64,000 bases of DNA from Scolanthus callimorphus (taxonomy: Eukaryota; Cnidaria; Anthozoa; Actiniaria; Edwardsiidae): assembly GCA_033964015.1 (NCBI GenBank), contig CM066925.1, forward strand, positions 1,377,199 to 1,441,198. Reading direction: 5' to 3'. The notes beneath the pieces are model-generated. The model worked only from the letters and a program-made list of their open reading frames with translations, made no database searches and was not told the DNA's origin. The position numbers and the translations under genes are program-made. Positions 13,201-25,200 of this stretch are shown in pieces (the first letter of the stretch is position 1; each line of letters begins with the position of its first letter).

Positions 13201-16200
13201 TCCATATGGCCATTGTGATTTTTTTAAACAGAGAACACTTTAAGTAAAATAATAATTTCCCTCTCTTACACTCCGTGAATTTTTCACGGGCATCAGCTAG
13301 TTAATCAATATTGCGTGATAAAGGTCTATTGTCTCCGGTACTCGACAGATGGGTCGACTGTTGCCTTTTGGGAAAATGAAGTTAAACAATAATGCTAAAA
13401 CGGTATCGAATCAACCATAGCGCCGGCCATAAAATACGATATGTATTTAAAATGTCCGCAAGCGCAGTAAACAATAAAGAATATATCGACTACAATTGTG
13501 CTTTTTATCAGAGCTGGATAGGCCTGAACGACAGAAGCATCGAGGGGGATTTTCGATGGTCGAGTAAAATGCGTGTAAACTGGACTTACTGGGCCCCTAA
13601 CCAGCCAAACGACTATGACTCCACACAAGACTGTGTTCACACGCTGGGCCAGCTATACCACTACCGATGGAATGACGTGGACTGTAATACGTGCAACAAC
13701 TACACGTGTGCTAAAGGTGCTCTAACAGTTAAACACCATGTCTTGCTTTTTATTGGTGTCCGTGTGAAACCAAATGAACACGATGTTCATTGCTCGGACC
13801 GTCTTCAGTAAGCCTATCAATTCAACTTTATTTGTAGGTTTTAGGGTGGGGTGATGATCGGATGTCTTGCTATAAGACAGAAATCGGTCAGTTTGGTATT
13901 ACCTGTCAGTGTAAACACATGAACATGCATCCTCAGTAGCAAAGGTTATCGTGGTACTCACTGACTAGTGTTGCCTGCAATTGCACAGTCCCATGTACAG
14001 TCCGGTTCATTACCAGTTTTGGTAATATCTATTTTGCTCATTATGCATGCATAATAGGACAAAATGGCGGCTGGAGCTGATATTAGCGTACCCTTCATAA
14101 AATGTACCTTTTCTTCCTCTATAATGCCCCTACCCATGAACCTTTGCCTGAAAGACATGGCAAGGGCAACAGGAACTCCTTATTGCTTGCGAAACTAACG
14201 AAATATCGGAGCGAAGTACGAAAATATTTGAAGATTTACTGCTGCCTCTATCAAGTTTTTACACTAATTTTTGCATGATCGTATAGGAAAAAGGCCGAAT
14301 TGAAGTAGGTTCTACCCATATTTGCAAATAATGCACCCATAGGCGTGAATGATATAGTAGTTTTGCTTCCTATCTATATAAGAATTACTTGGGTACCCGG
14401 CGATTTCGTGGGGTACTCGCGATGTGAAGTCAAAATCTCTTCGCCGTCAGTAGATGTACTCGAAGCGAGTAGCAGGCGCCATGTCAGAAGTCGATGCTGT
14501 CTATATGTGCTGGTCTCGTGAAGTCCATAATAACTACCAGAGGAAAAAGGCAAGGGGAAGAGTTCCTCAAGCTCATCAAAGATCAGCAAGAAAACGAGTT
14601 TCTGCGATGAGTTCTTTGGTTTGGAATGTTTATTTGGACCCAAGAGCTCGACCGGATAGAGCACAGGTCGCCCAAGCTCTTGTTTCATGAATGAATTTAG
14701 GCTGTTTTAGCACAAAGCTAGCACGTACAATTTAACATCTCTTTCGTTCCGTTCATTGTTCATCAGATATTGTTTGTGTTTACAAAATCTCGTTTTGTGA
14801 TTGGCTGACCAAATTCGAAGGCAAAGCGCAACAACTACGGTGGGGTGGCATGAGCGTGTGTTTTGTTTCGAGTTTTGTTAGGTACGAGGGGAGGGCGAGG
14901 AAGTCATTGACAAGTTGAAAATGACCCAGAATGCCTTGCGAACCCGGTTGATGTCGGTTGGTGTCTCGTAATATCGAGACAGGTAAAAACAGAACTTAGA
15001 ACTCGTGATCGAGTTTTGTGGCAAATGGTTCTTCGTACATTGAGCATTGAGACATTTACTCCGCTAGCTATTTTGTATGATTATCGAGTATAGTGCTGGC
15101 GGAGATTGATGTGAGTTTAACCGATTTTCTTTAATTTTTGGCCGAAAGCAGTGACCACATGTCGCGGTCATGTTTCCTACCTTCTCTTTCTCTTAGGTGG
15201 GGGAGGTAACAAGAGCTCGGGCGACCTGTGATTAGAGTGTATACGCTTATGTGCAAAATCCATGACCAGCCGACAAATGACCCAAATTATAACAGCGTAA
15301 ATACAAAACCCCATACAATTATGGCGAACCCTTTTTTAAATTTATAAGGCACTGACCAACTCAACTCGAAGCGAAAGTCCGCGGTTTCAGCATCGTTGAA
15401 CAACAAAATCAACTGGTACACAAAAGAAGTCTAAGGGACCGTTCATTTTTTATCAGGGAGGGGGGCTGGTGGAAATGAGGAGGGGGTCACCCAAAAAAAT
15501 ACGCCACTAAAGGGGGGGGTCACCCAAAAAAATACAAGCACATAACAGGGAGGAAACGAAAAGTTTGTATTTTTTACAGCATGCAATATGTTTGTTACAC
15601 GTTTCAACTCGCTTATATGTTTCTAATTTCACTCAATACTTAAAAAAAATTTGGTGCGCTTCGCACGCATGCAGAATTTAACATATAATATGCACTGATA
15701 GGCCTGCCGGGCAGTCTCTATGTTTGAAAGAACACACCTTAGGTAAGCGTGAGTTCAACGTTTAGTCATTTGGGCTGCGCTTCAAGCACATGAATAATAA
15801 TAATTTCTTCATTTGCGGAGCGCATGAAAAATATTACCTAAAGGATCAGGAGCAATCACTAGGAGCTTTCATCTAACCTATATAATTAGCGTATTTCCTG
15901 GGCTCCTGACAGGCTTTGTTCACTATACACAAAAAACCATCTACCCTTTTTCTGAGGCTTGATGAAATGCGGTTATCAAAAGTTGGGCGCGCTTCGCACG
16001 CAAAGAAAGAGTTATGTGACCCCCTCTTTATGTAAAATGTCTTCTACTAGGTCAAATAGTGGACCTGAGGTGGGTGTCACGAAAACGTTTAATAGTTCTG
16101 AGGGGGGATCGGTTCCTTAGCTTTGACAGAAGTAAGAAAAACATTAAGAAGAATGAGACTGCATCACTTAGGCAAGAGTCTATCTTACAGGGCAAGCATT

Positions 16201-19200
16201 ATAAGAGCGCCTGTCTGTAAATATCACCGATCGGCGTCAAAATGCGAAATTACAAAATCGCTCAAATTTGGTCAAAAGTTAGGCCTACGTGAAGGATTTA
16301 TGCTGTGAAAATTTCAGGTCGATCAGATAAATATTTTTCGGGAACGACGACGGAAGTGATTTTCCCGAGCAAACTCGCTATTTCGGGGCATGTTTCACCT
16401 AATTCCAAAGATCGCGAAAAACTCCTATACGTGCAAAATGGACCCAAGTAATAAACACAGATCCTTAAACACGACAAGATAAGCTTTCATTCAAGTGGTT
16501 TGTCAACCATTTCCGTTAAAAAATAAATATTTTACTGATTTTTGAATAATTATCATTTTTTTCGTGTATTTTATCAAGGCTCAAATCGATGGCTAATATC
16601 TCCGATGAGACGTGGAATTTCTCAAATATTTAATATCCCGGGAAGAGATCTATCCTTCTTCTTCTGATTCATCAAATAAAATTTTGAGGCAATTAAAATC
16701 CCGAACTTTCACAGCGCGGAAATTGACCTCTATTGATTTACCGATAATAGGACACATTCCAGGCACTTCATGTCACGAACTTTCAAAACATTCACTCACC
16801 TGGCGAAGAATCCAGTAATCCACAGCAAATGAACTCCCTCAGTTCCCGAGTAATAGTCTTGCGTGTTGTTTAGAAGGTGCTTTGAGTCAATTCACTCCAA
16901 AATCGTTTCATTCTTGGCAGTATTCCTTCGTCATCCCAAAGTAAACAGCCGAATTCGCAAGCAAACAGCAGCGGCTTGTGGGATTCTCCATTTATGCCGA
17001 ATCTATCCAATTCATCCAGCTATTTACATTTCAAGGAAGCAAATAACCCTTGTAAATCCTCGGTCGTACGTTATATCCGAGCACTTCATGAAAACCAAGT
17101 AAAAATTAGCGCGACATTCACGCGGTGCGAAAGCAGGATTCTCAAGCAAACAGCAGCATTTATGCCGAATCTATCCAAATTTATCCAGCTATTTACACTC
17201 CACAAAAGCAAATAACCGTTGTAAATCCTCGGTAGTATGTTATATCGCAGCAGTTCTTGAAAATAAAGTAAAAACTTAGCGCGACGTTCACGCGGTGCGA
17301 AGTTCAAGTAACCATGTTCCTTCGACTGTCAACTGAAGTGCGTGACGAGCCCTGTACTGGCTTCTCCGGGCCTGTCACGCTTTGCCTGGCTATGACGTCA
17401 CAAGCTTTTGAGTGTAGATAACAACATTGGATTTCGCGCTTGAAAAGGGCTTCATTCCTTTCATTTCCCAGGAAACAAGACAAGGCAATCACCTCATAAG
17501 CAAGGAGCAATTAGCAGGATGAATTTGGATAGATTCAGTATAAATGGAGAATCCCACAAGCCGCTGCTGTTTGCTTGCGAATTCGGCTGTTTACTTTGGA
17601 TAACGAAGGAATACTGCCAAGAATGAAACGATTTTGGAGTGAATTGACTCAAAGCACCTTCTAAACAACACGCAAGACTATTACTCGGGAACTGAGGGAG
17701 TTCATTTGCTGTGGATTACTGGATTCTTTGCCAGGTGAGTGAATGTTTTGAAAGTTCGTGACATGAAGTGCCTGGAATGTGTCCTATTATCGGTAAATCA
17801 ATAGAGGTCAATTTTCACGCTGTGAAAGTTCGGGATTTTAATTGCCTCAAAATTTTATTTGATAAATCAGAAGAAGAAGGATAGATCTCTTCCCGGGATA
17901 TTAAATATTTGAGAAATTCCACGTCTCATCGGAGATATTAGCCATCGATTTGAGCCTTGATAAAATACACGAAAAAAATGATAATTATTCAAAAATCAAT
18001 AAAATATTTACTTTTTAACGGAAATGGTTGACAAACCACTTGAATGAAAGCTTATCTTGTCGTGTTTAAGGATATGTGTTTATTACTTGGGTCCATTTCG
18101 CACGTATAGGAGTTTTTCGCGATCTTTTGAATTAGGCGGAACATGCTCCGAAATAGCGAGTTTGCTCGGGAAAATCACTTCCGTCGTCGTTCCCGAAAAA
18201 TATTTATCTGATCGACCTGAAATTTTCACAGCATAAATCCTTCATGTAGGCCTAACTTTTGACCAAATTTGAGCGATTTTGTAATTTCGCATTTTGACGC
18301 CGATCTATGATATTTACAGACAGGCGCTCATAAGAGGAATAACTGAAGTAAATGGAGGACGAACCACTTGACAGACTCAACTCGTTGGTTTACGCTGGAC
18401 CAATTAACGGTCTCACCGACAGTAAGATTAATAAAATTTAAAATAAGAAAAGTCGGCGTTACAACGTAGGTTTAAGTTGTATTTTAGTACAATATTTCGG
18501 CTGGCCAAACCAGCCTTCTTCAGGTACTGTGAATACCGGACGCTTTTATATTCTACCTAAAATACACAAGCCTGGCAACCCTGGACGGCCCATTGTATCT
18601 TCTAATGGCACCCTACCGAACGCATTTCAGAATTTGTCGATTTTCACCTTCAACCTCTTGTCGGCAAACTCCCCTCGTACGTAAAAGATACTAATCACTT
18701 CCTAAATATCTTGTTGACATTAACTAATCTACCTGATAACGCTCTTCTAGTCACGCTTGATGTTTCATCACTTTATACAAACATACCCCATACCGATGGA
18801 ATCGACGCTTGTTATCATTTCCTCCGCACTCGATCCAATAATAACACTGTCCCTGCCGGCACTATCTGCGATTTAGTTCGTATGATACTACAAATGAATC
18901 ACTTCTCTTTTAACGAACAACCTACTGATAAACATCAGCATTTACTATACACATCTTGCCATCCTCACCACACCAAAAAGGCTATACCTTACAGTCTCGC
19001 TCTTCGCCTACGCCGCATCTGTTCTACTAACGACTCTTTCGAAAAAAGATGTAACGAGCTCACTAACTATCTTCTCAAACGAGGCTACAAACAAGGATTT
19101 CTTCAACGACAAATACAACGCGCTGCAGCAATTCCTCGTATAAGTGCTCTACGCCCCACTAATCGACCAAAACAGTGTAACCGTGTCCCTTTTGTTATAA

Positions 19201-22200
19201 CCTATAACCCCACACTTCCTAACATCAATCATATCATTAAGCGTAATTTTAATTTACTTCTTTCATCTGACCGCTGCAAAAAAGCTTTCGCTGAACCACC
19301 CATCATAGCATACCGACGATGTTCTAATCTCAGAGACACTCTTGTCAAAGCTAAATTGCCCTCTACTACTACTACCTCTAATGACTCAGACCTTTCACCA
19401 GGCGCTTACCGCTGCGACAAAAATTGCCTAACCTGCCCATATATAGAAAACGGACAGACAACATATACTTTTTTCACGACCGGTGAAACTCGCTTTATAA
19501 ACTCTCACATAACTTGCGACACTAAAAATGTGATTTATATGATCCAATGCAAACGCTGTAACTTGCAATACATAGGAGAAACTAAACGCCAACTTAGACA
19601 ACGCTTTAATGATCATCGCAAAATAGACAAGCCCGAATGTAAATCTAAACCCACCACCGCCGCTGAACGTTTTCTATCGACACCCAATCACAAAACATCT
19701 GACATGCAATTGATTCCCCTTGAAAAATTAGAGCAGTTTTCACATGACTGTCGTGAAAGTAATTGCAATTGAGCAATCACTAGCCAATCAGAATCGAGAG
19801 AAATCACAACTTGCTCCTAAATGGCTTTTTTCTCAGCCAATCACAAGCCGAACCAATTACTAAGTAATTACACAATTGTATTTACTACAGAATTTGATTG
19901 GCTGAGGAAAACGAGTAGCCAATGAGAACGCAAAGCAATCGCAATTACATAACAAGTCTTGACAGTCATGTGAAATCCGCTCTAATGACTAATCGAGATT
20001 CAATTCGTAAGGCAAGGGAGGCCACACTCATCCTACGTGCTGGTACCCTTGAACCTGACGGATTGAATCGACGAGATGAGACTTCATTTTAGATTATACT
20101 GTATTTATCTTTTCCTTTCATTTTTATATTTCTTATCTAGTGTCACATCACAAACGTCATCATCATCATTATTTTTATTGTATCACATTTCACCTTATAT
20201 ATAAGTCCTATCATGCCATTATGTATTCACAGTACCTGAAGAAGGCTGGTTTGGCCAGCCAAAATTTTGTACTAAAATACAACTAAAACCTACGTTGTAA
20301 CGCCGACTTTTCTTATTCTAAATTTTAGTATAAGAGGGGGGGGGGGGGCACAAGAAAAAATACATTGGATTTTGGGGGGCCACCTAAAAAAATACAGACA
20401 TGAAAGGGGGGGCCACCTAAAAAAATACAGGGTCTCCCCTCATTTCCACCAGCCCCCCCCCCCCCCCCTCCCTGATAAAAAATGAACAGTCCCTAAATCC
20501 ATAAGTTTGTAAGGCACTAGAGTTTGGCAGGGATTCGACTGCGATGCAGTGACCAACGGCCAAGCCTTGAAACAACGGATACTGAATAGCCAGGAGTTTT
20601 CTGTTCGGCTGGTCATCGTTAATGCCCTGTTTTCCATTGCAGATAAGGCTAATTTCCTCGATACGACGACAAATAAAGCCGTGAAGGGCGAAGTGAAAGC
20701 AACCCCGCGGGGCGATGCCAAAAACCCGCTCGAATGATAACAGCCGAGACCGTTTAATTGTTTTCAAGGGTCTGTTCTTGCCTTACAAACTAAAATACAT
20801 TTACTCCGTCAAAATACTAAGGCCGGGTAACGAGGTTGATTTTCTGAGAGTCCTGTTCGATTTATAGCCGTCGATTTATTAAGCGTCGCCATTTTTGTTT
20901 TGAAAGTACATGGAACTACAGTGGGGGGAGGGAGAGAGTTCTGTGATATGATTGGCGAACGGTTTGTTTACAAAATATTACCAAAACTGGTAATGAACCG
21001 GACTGATGTAAGCTTGCTGAAGACGAGAATATGCTGAGGTCTCCCTGCTCTGAATCATTTACATATTTGCCGAGAGTAAATGGGGAACGGGCTTATGAAA
21101 GAATGGTGTTGTATATGTAAATACGCGTAATAATCACAGTTTTCAACTACCTAGATTACGATGAGTGCAGCACAGGGACTCATGGTTGTCATGGACACGC
21201 GAGTTGTAGTAATACCTATGGCTCGTACACCTGTCAGTGTCACGCGGGCTTCACCGGAAATGGGAGGAATTGTACGGGTACGTACGGCTTATCCTGGTTA
21301 TCAGTAACAACACGATGCCTCAATAAGCATCAACACCAGTTGAGTAGTATAGGAGGGACCGAATTAGCGGTTTTTTGTGTGTGGCGGAATACTAATTTTG
21401 TGGCGGAGGTCAAATGTCACGTCAGAGTCACGTCAGGAATGTTGAGGCGGAGGTCAGGAATGTGAAGAATGTAGGGTATCAGGCTACCTACAGTTGTGTG
21501 GATTGACGCCAGCACTTGATAAGCCAGTACTGGAAGTGGTTTAAGAGCGGCTGCCTGTAACTATCAAACATCGTCCGACAGCTTGAAAAAATCGACCTCC
21601 ATTTTATTTCATAAAAAGAATCCCTATATGGGACTATTATCGAAAATAGGTTTTAAACGTTTTGAGAAATTGAGTCATGTGTGATTTCGCCCAGACAGGG
21701 CCCAGACCAAGCCTCGAAATCGGCAAATTTCGCGAAGATTTATTGGCCCCGCAAAGCTAGAAAATTTAATATTTTCAAGCTGATTTTTCTATCTCGTAGA
21801 AGTATGTAGTGTACTGACAAATAAAAGTTCGTCTTCTCAATTGGCTTTGTCAATTTTTTGAGGCACATCAAAATACCCCCTCAAATCGAATACCGTTTCC
21901 TCCGAATTTTACCCTAAATTCAAGGGCCTATATTCCCACTGATGTGCATTATTTCGATAAAATTGATTTTCTGAAGTCGCTTACCTTTCATTTCTATTAT
22001 ATTAAAAAAATACTGGTGAACGGAAAATATTAACTTGTGGCGAGCACGAAACGTCCGAGCCATTTTCACGAAGTTTTGAATTAATTAACGTCTTTGTTGA
22101 GCGCGCGCGAGGAAGAAAAATATCTAAAATTTCCTGCTCGATGTTGTTTGAGAATTTCGTAACCTATTGTGCTATGAAAACTTACATCTTGTGCTACGTG

Positions 22201-25200
22201 TAAACTCGTAATTAGTTTTATTATTTGAGATTTGGGACAATGTGACTAAAAGCTTGCGTGACAACTTTTTCTTAATAAATTGACTTATGAAACTGAACTA
22301 AAAACTACGAGCTAATCAAAATCATTCAATATTTAGTGTCCTATAATAACTTTTTCAATTTTAAACGTACTATATAATGATGCTATACTTTAAATTCTAT
22401 TCCTTTCCGTCTTTTAAGCAATAAGTAAGTTATTTTTCCCACGCGAAATCTATATTTCGAAGTCTTTGTTGGATTTATTAAACTCTCTTGGATTTTATTC
22501 TCTCTTGCTCTTTTGTAGCACTATTTTGTATTACATTTCCAGACATATTTTTATGCAGGGCATTTACGCTCATTTTCTTCAGCACTGTTGGATTAGAGCG
22601 GATTTCAGATGACTGTCGTGAGTAATTGGTAATTACTTTGTAATTACTCCTATAGGTTTTATTCAGAATTGGTGTAATCATTTTGCGATTGGTTATACTA
22701 CGGTCATATGAAAACCGCTCTATCATCACTTGCTTTCCCATGACCAAAGGCAAAGAAACTAAAGGGGAGCGTACTGCGGGGTATTGTTGACGAAATGCTT
22801 TATAGAACGGGGTATGAGAATGGAGACCACTAAGACTTAAACTGCTTCTTAGAAGGTATCGATTGTTTAGTGGACGCCCGGGGATGGGGGGGGGACTCCA
22901 ATATTTTTGGGAAGGGGGTGCTCGTCGTACCTTTTAGGGTTTAAAATCAGGCCTCTGGTACCTTTTAGGAAGTAAAATTTGAAAACTTGCAATTTTTTCT
23001 AGAAAGGTACCTGTTAGAGGTCCGTTCTAGCAAATCACACTTGTTGGTAGTCTGAATTTCAGACGTATTTTCCCTCGTAAAAATACGAGAGAAAATTACG
23101 AGGGAAAATACGTCTTGTTGGTACCTTTTAGGGGTCAAAATCAACTAAGCGACGCCATTTTAGGTACCTTTTAGGGGTAAAATCGAAAGTTCCCGACGAG
23201 CACCCCCGCCCCAAAAATATGAGAGTCCCCCCCCCCCCCCCCCGGGAGTGGACGTACCTTGTTTTACTTTTTCCTCGAGGACACAGTAACGAATTCTGCA
23301 TTCTGATTGGTTCTTACAGCGTGCACACAAGGGCAATATTTTCCTATCTTTGACCATTCGCGCGCGCTTGTTTTCATCAAAAATTCAAATTTTAGAGTTG
23401 GAAAAAATAAATAACTTAATTACCGGCTTTAGGTCGGTTCGTATAGAAAAAGAAGAAAAAAAAAAAAGTGTCTTCTCCTCATCGTATATCGTGAGGGAAC
23501 TCCAAGCGGTGAGGACTTACGGGCCGCATGGCGCAAATATCTGCCGATCCTGGACCACGTAGCGGTGGGAGTCCCAGCGCCTTAACACCGAGCCAACACC
23601 GCGCCTGACCCCGAGTGGCCCTGAGTCCAAAACTATCAAAAACTTCTGAAAACCCATAAGCGAAGCTGATATGGGAACCTGTAGGAAACACTAGTGCGAA
23701 ATGGATGGGAACACTAGTGGGAAGTGGTGGATATGGGAACACTAGTTGGAAAGGGAAATAGGAAAACTAGTGGGAAGTAGATGATAAGAACACTAGTTGG
23801 AAGTGAATATAAGCCAATACTAGTTGGAAAGGGAAATGTGAAAACTAGGGGAAACTGATATGGTTACACTAGTGGGAAGTGGATGGGAACACTAGGGGGA
23901 GTGAATATAGGGACAGTTGGAAGTGGATAGGAACACTAGTGGGAAGGGGTCAAAGGAACACTAGTGGGTCGGGGGTCCCAATTTTGATAAAATCATAGAA
24001 CGGGGTATCTTTTCTGAGGAAAATCGTTTTCAGAACGGGGTCGAGTCGCAGCATACCCACCTTACATCAAGTGAGTAACCCCATACCACAAACTCCCACC
24101 CCCGCGCCGTAATAAAGTCCACACATGGCAATTCAGACAATTGCAATCGCATACTAAACAAAAGAATTTCGATGTCATCATGTACTACGGCATAATATAA
24201 AATAAAATTATGGGTATTTAGTCCCCCCCAGGGGGACAACAGCTGACAAACTCCCCCAACCATGGGTTATCCAACTTGATTTGTATATTTTCTCTGATTA
24301 TTATTATTTTGCTCACTTTTGATTACTCCTGGATCCCTCACTTATTGCTCACTTGACTGCGTTAATCTTTTACACTGACACAACAGGGCCGTGGCAAGCC
24401 TTCAAAAACTGGCGGGCACGACATATAAAAAATCTCAAGGCAGTTTTTAATGAAAGTTGAAACTCTTTTGCGCGCCGAAAATTGCCGCATGTTTGGGAGA
24501 ACTTTGATATGCAGGGTGCAAAATCGGAAGTTTTAAGGGTTGTTTGGGCATACTGTTGCCGAGGGGGGGGGGGGGGGGGGCAGTTTTTCATCGCGCGTTT
24601 GCCTTAGTGCAGGAATATCGTGCAGAAAAAGTAGTAAATTGTTCATTTTGATGGAAAAAGCATGAAACTTGGCAGGATGATAGAGCGTCCCATGCTGAGC
24701 AATTCTAGATGTAGACCCACCCTCGATAACGTATACTTCCAGTTGTATAGCAGTGGATTTAATTATCCCTTAAACTAATAAAATGACGTGTTGCCTTTTG
24801 AGTTCGGACACGAAATTTTGTATCGTGACAGAGTATTCAACACCCTACAATTCTACTATACGGGACACCCCCTAGATCATGTACTTCCAGAGTTCCAATA
24901 TGGAATTCATTGTCACATAAAATCAAGTAACATAGGGCATTGCCTTCAAGATACACGCATGGAAATTAGTGTGAAAATGGACCATGGTGCAATGTTCAAA
25001 TTCGCATTTAGACCCACGCCCTAACTCATGCACTTCCATGTTTTATCGAAATGGAATAAATAATTTTCCTTTAAACTATAAGAAAATGACGTGTTGCCTT
25101 TTGAGTTCAGACACGAATTTTTGTATTGTGACAGAGTCTTGAATACCCTACAATTCTACAAGACTTGACACCCTCCTGATCATGTACTTCCAGTGTACCA

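Larger units (their letters stand above)
10750..13331. mobile_element. TIR DNA element splitting the C-type lectin intron
   Basis: Inverted ends of about 28 bp (containing TCACGCAATATTGATTAA at 10761 and its complement around 13301-13318) bound 2.6 kb that contains other elements. The left end lies about eight bases after the donor of exon 10569-10741. Exact ends and target duplication are unclear, and no transposase is visible. Confidence 0.5.
18432..20329 (+). mobile_element. Penelope-like retroelement with inverted terminal repeats
   Basis: The termini at 18432-18537 and 20223-20329 are inverted copies of one about 105-bp sequence. Between them lies a decayed Penelope-type coding region. 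Terminal repeats in direct or inverted orientation are a known property of this class. It is interrupted by a TA-flanked MITE at 19731-19982. Confidence 0.85.
15435..20493. mobile_element. TIR element with G-rich ends, TSD TAA (Harbinger-like?)
   Basis: It starts GGGACCGTTCATTTTTTATC and ends with the near complement (TGATAAAAAATGAACAGTCCC), then shows repeated GGGGTCACCCAAAAAAATAC-type blocks at both ends. TAA flanks both sides (15432-15434 and 20494-20496). A 3-bp TAA duplication is usual for PIF/Harbinger elements, hence the tentative placement. It is non-autonomous and hosts the foldback and the Penelope element. Confidence 0.65.
13998..21005. mobile_element. 7-kb DNA transposon, CAGTCCGG ends, TSD ATGTA
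   Basis: TIRs of about 31 bp start CAGTCCGGTTCATTACCAGT at 13998 and end with the complement at 21005. The flanks ATGTA (13993-13997 and 21006-21010) form a perfect 5-bp target duplication. CA-starting TIRs with a 5-bp duplication would fit a hAT5-like group, but no transposase is seen. Most of the length is later insertions. It fills the intron between the C-type lectin and EGF exons. Confidence 0.75.

Noticed and set aside
13392..13511. Possible 5' extension of the C-type lectin exon
   Set aside because: The frame is open, but the protein does not fit the domain. The acceptor TTTTTATCAG at 13502-13511 joins in phase and gives the expected S-W-I-G-L start.
13395..13640. Minus-strand frame opposite the C-type lectin exon
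   Set aside because: Antisense of a well supported C-type lectin exon; no independent motifs.
20417..20767. Minus-strand frame of about 116 codons over the G/C-rich TIR
   Set aside because: It crosses the transposon end and a homopolymer run; it has no domain and composition is low-complexity.
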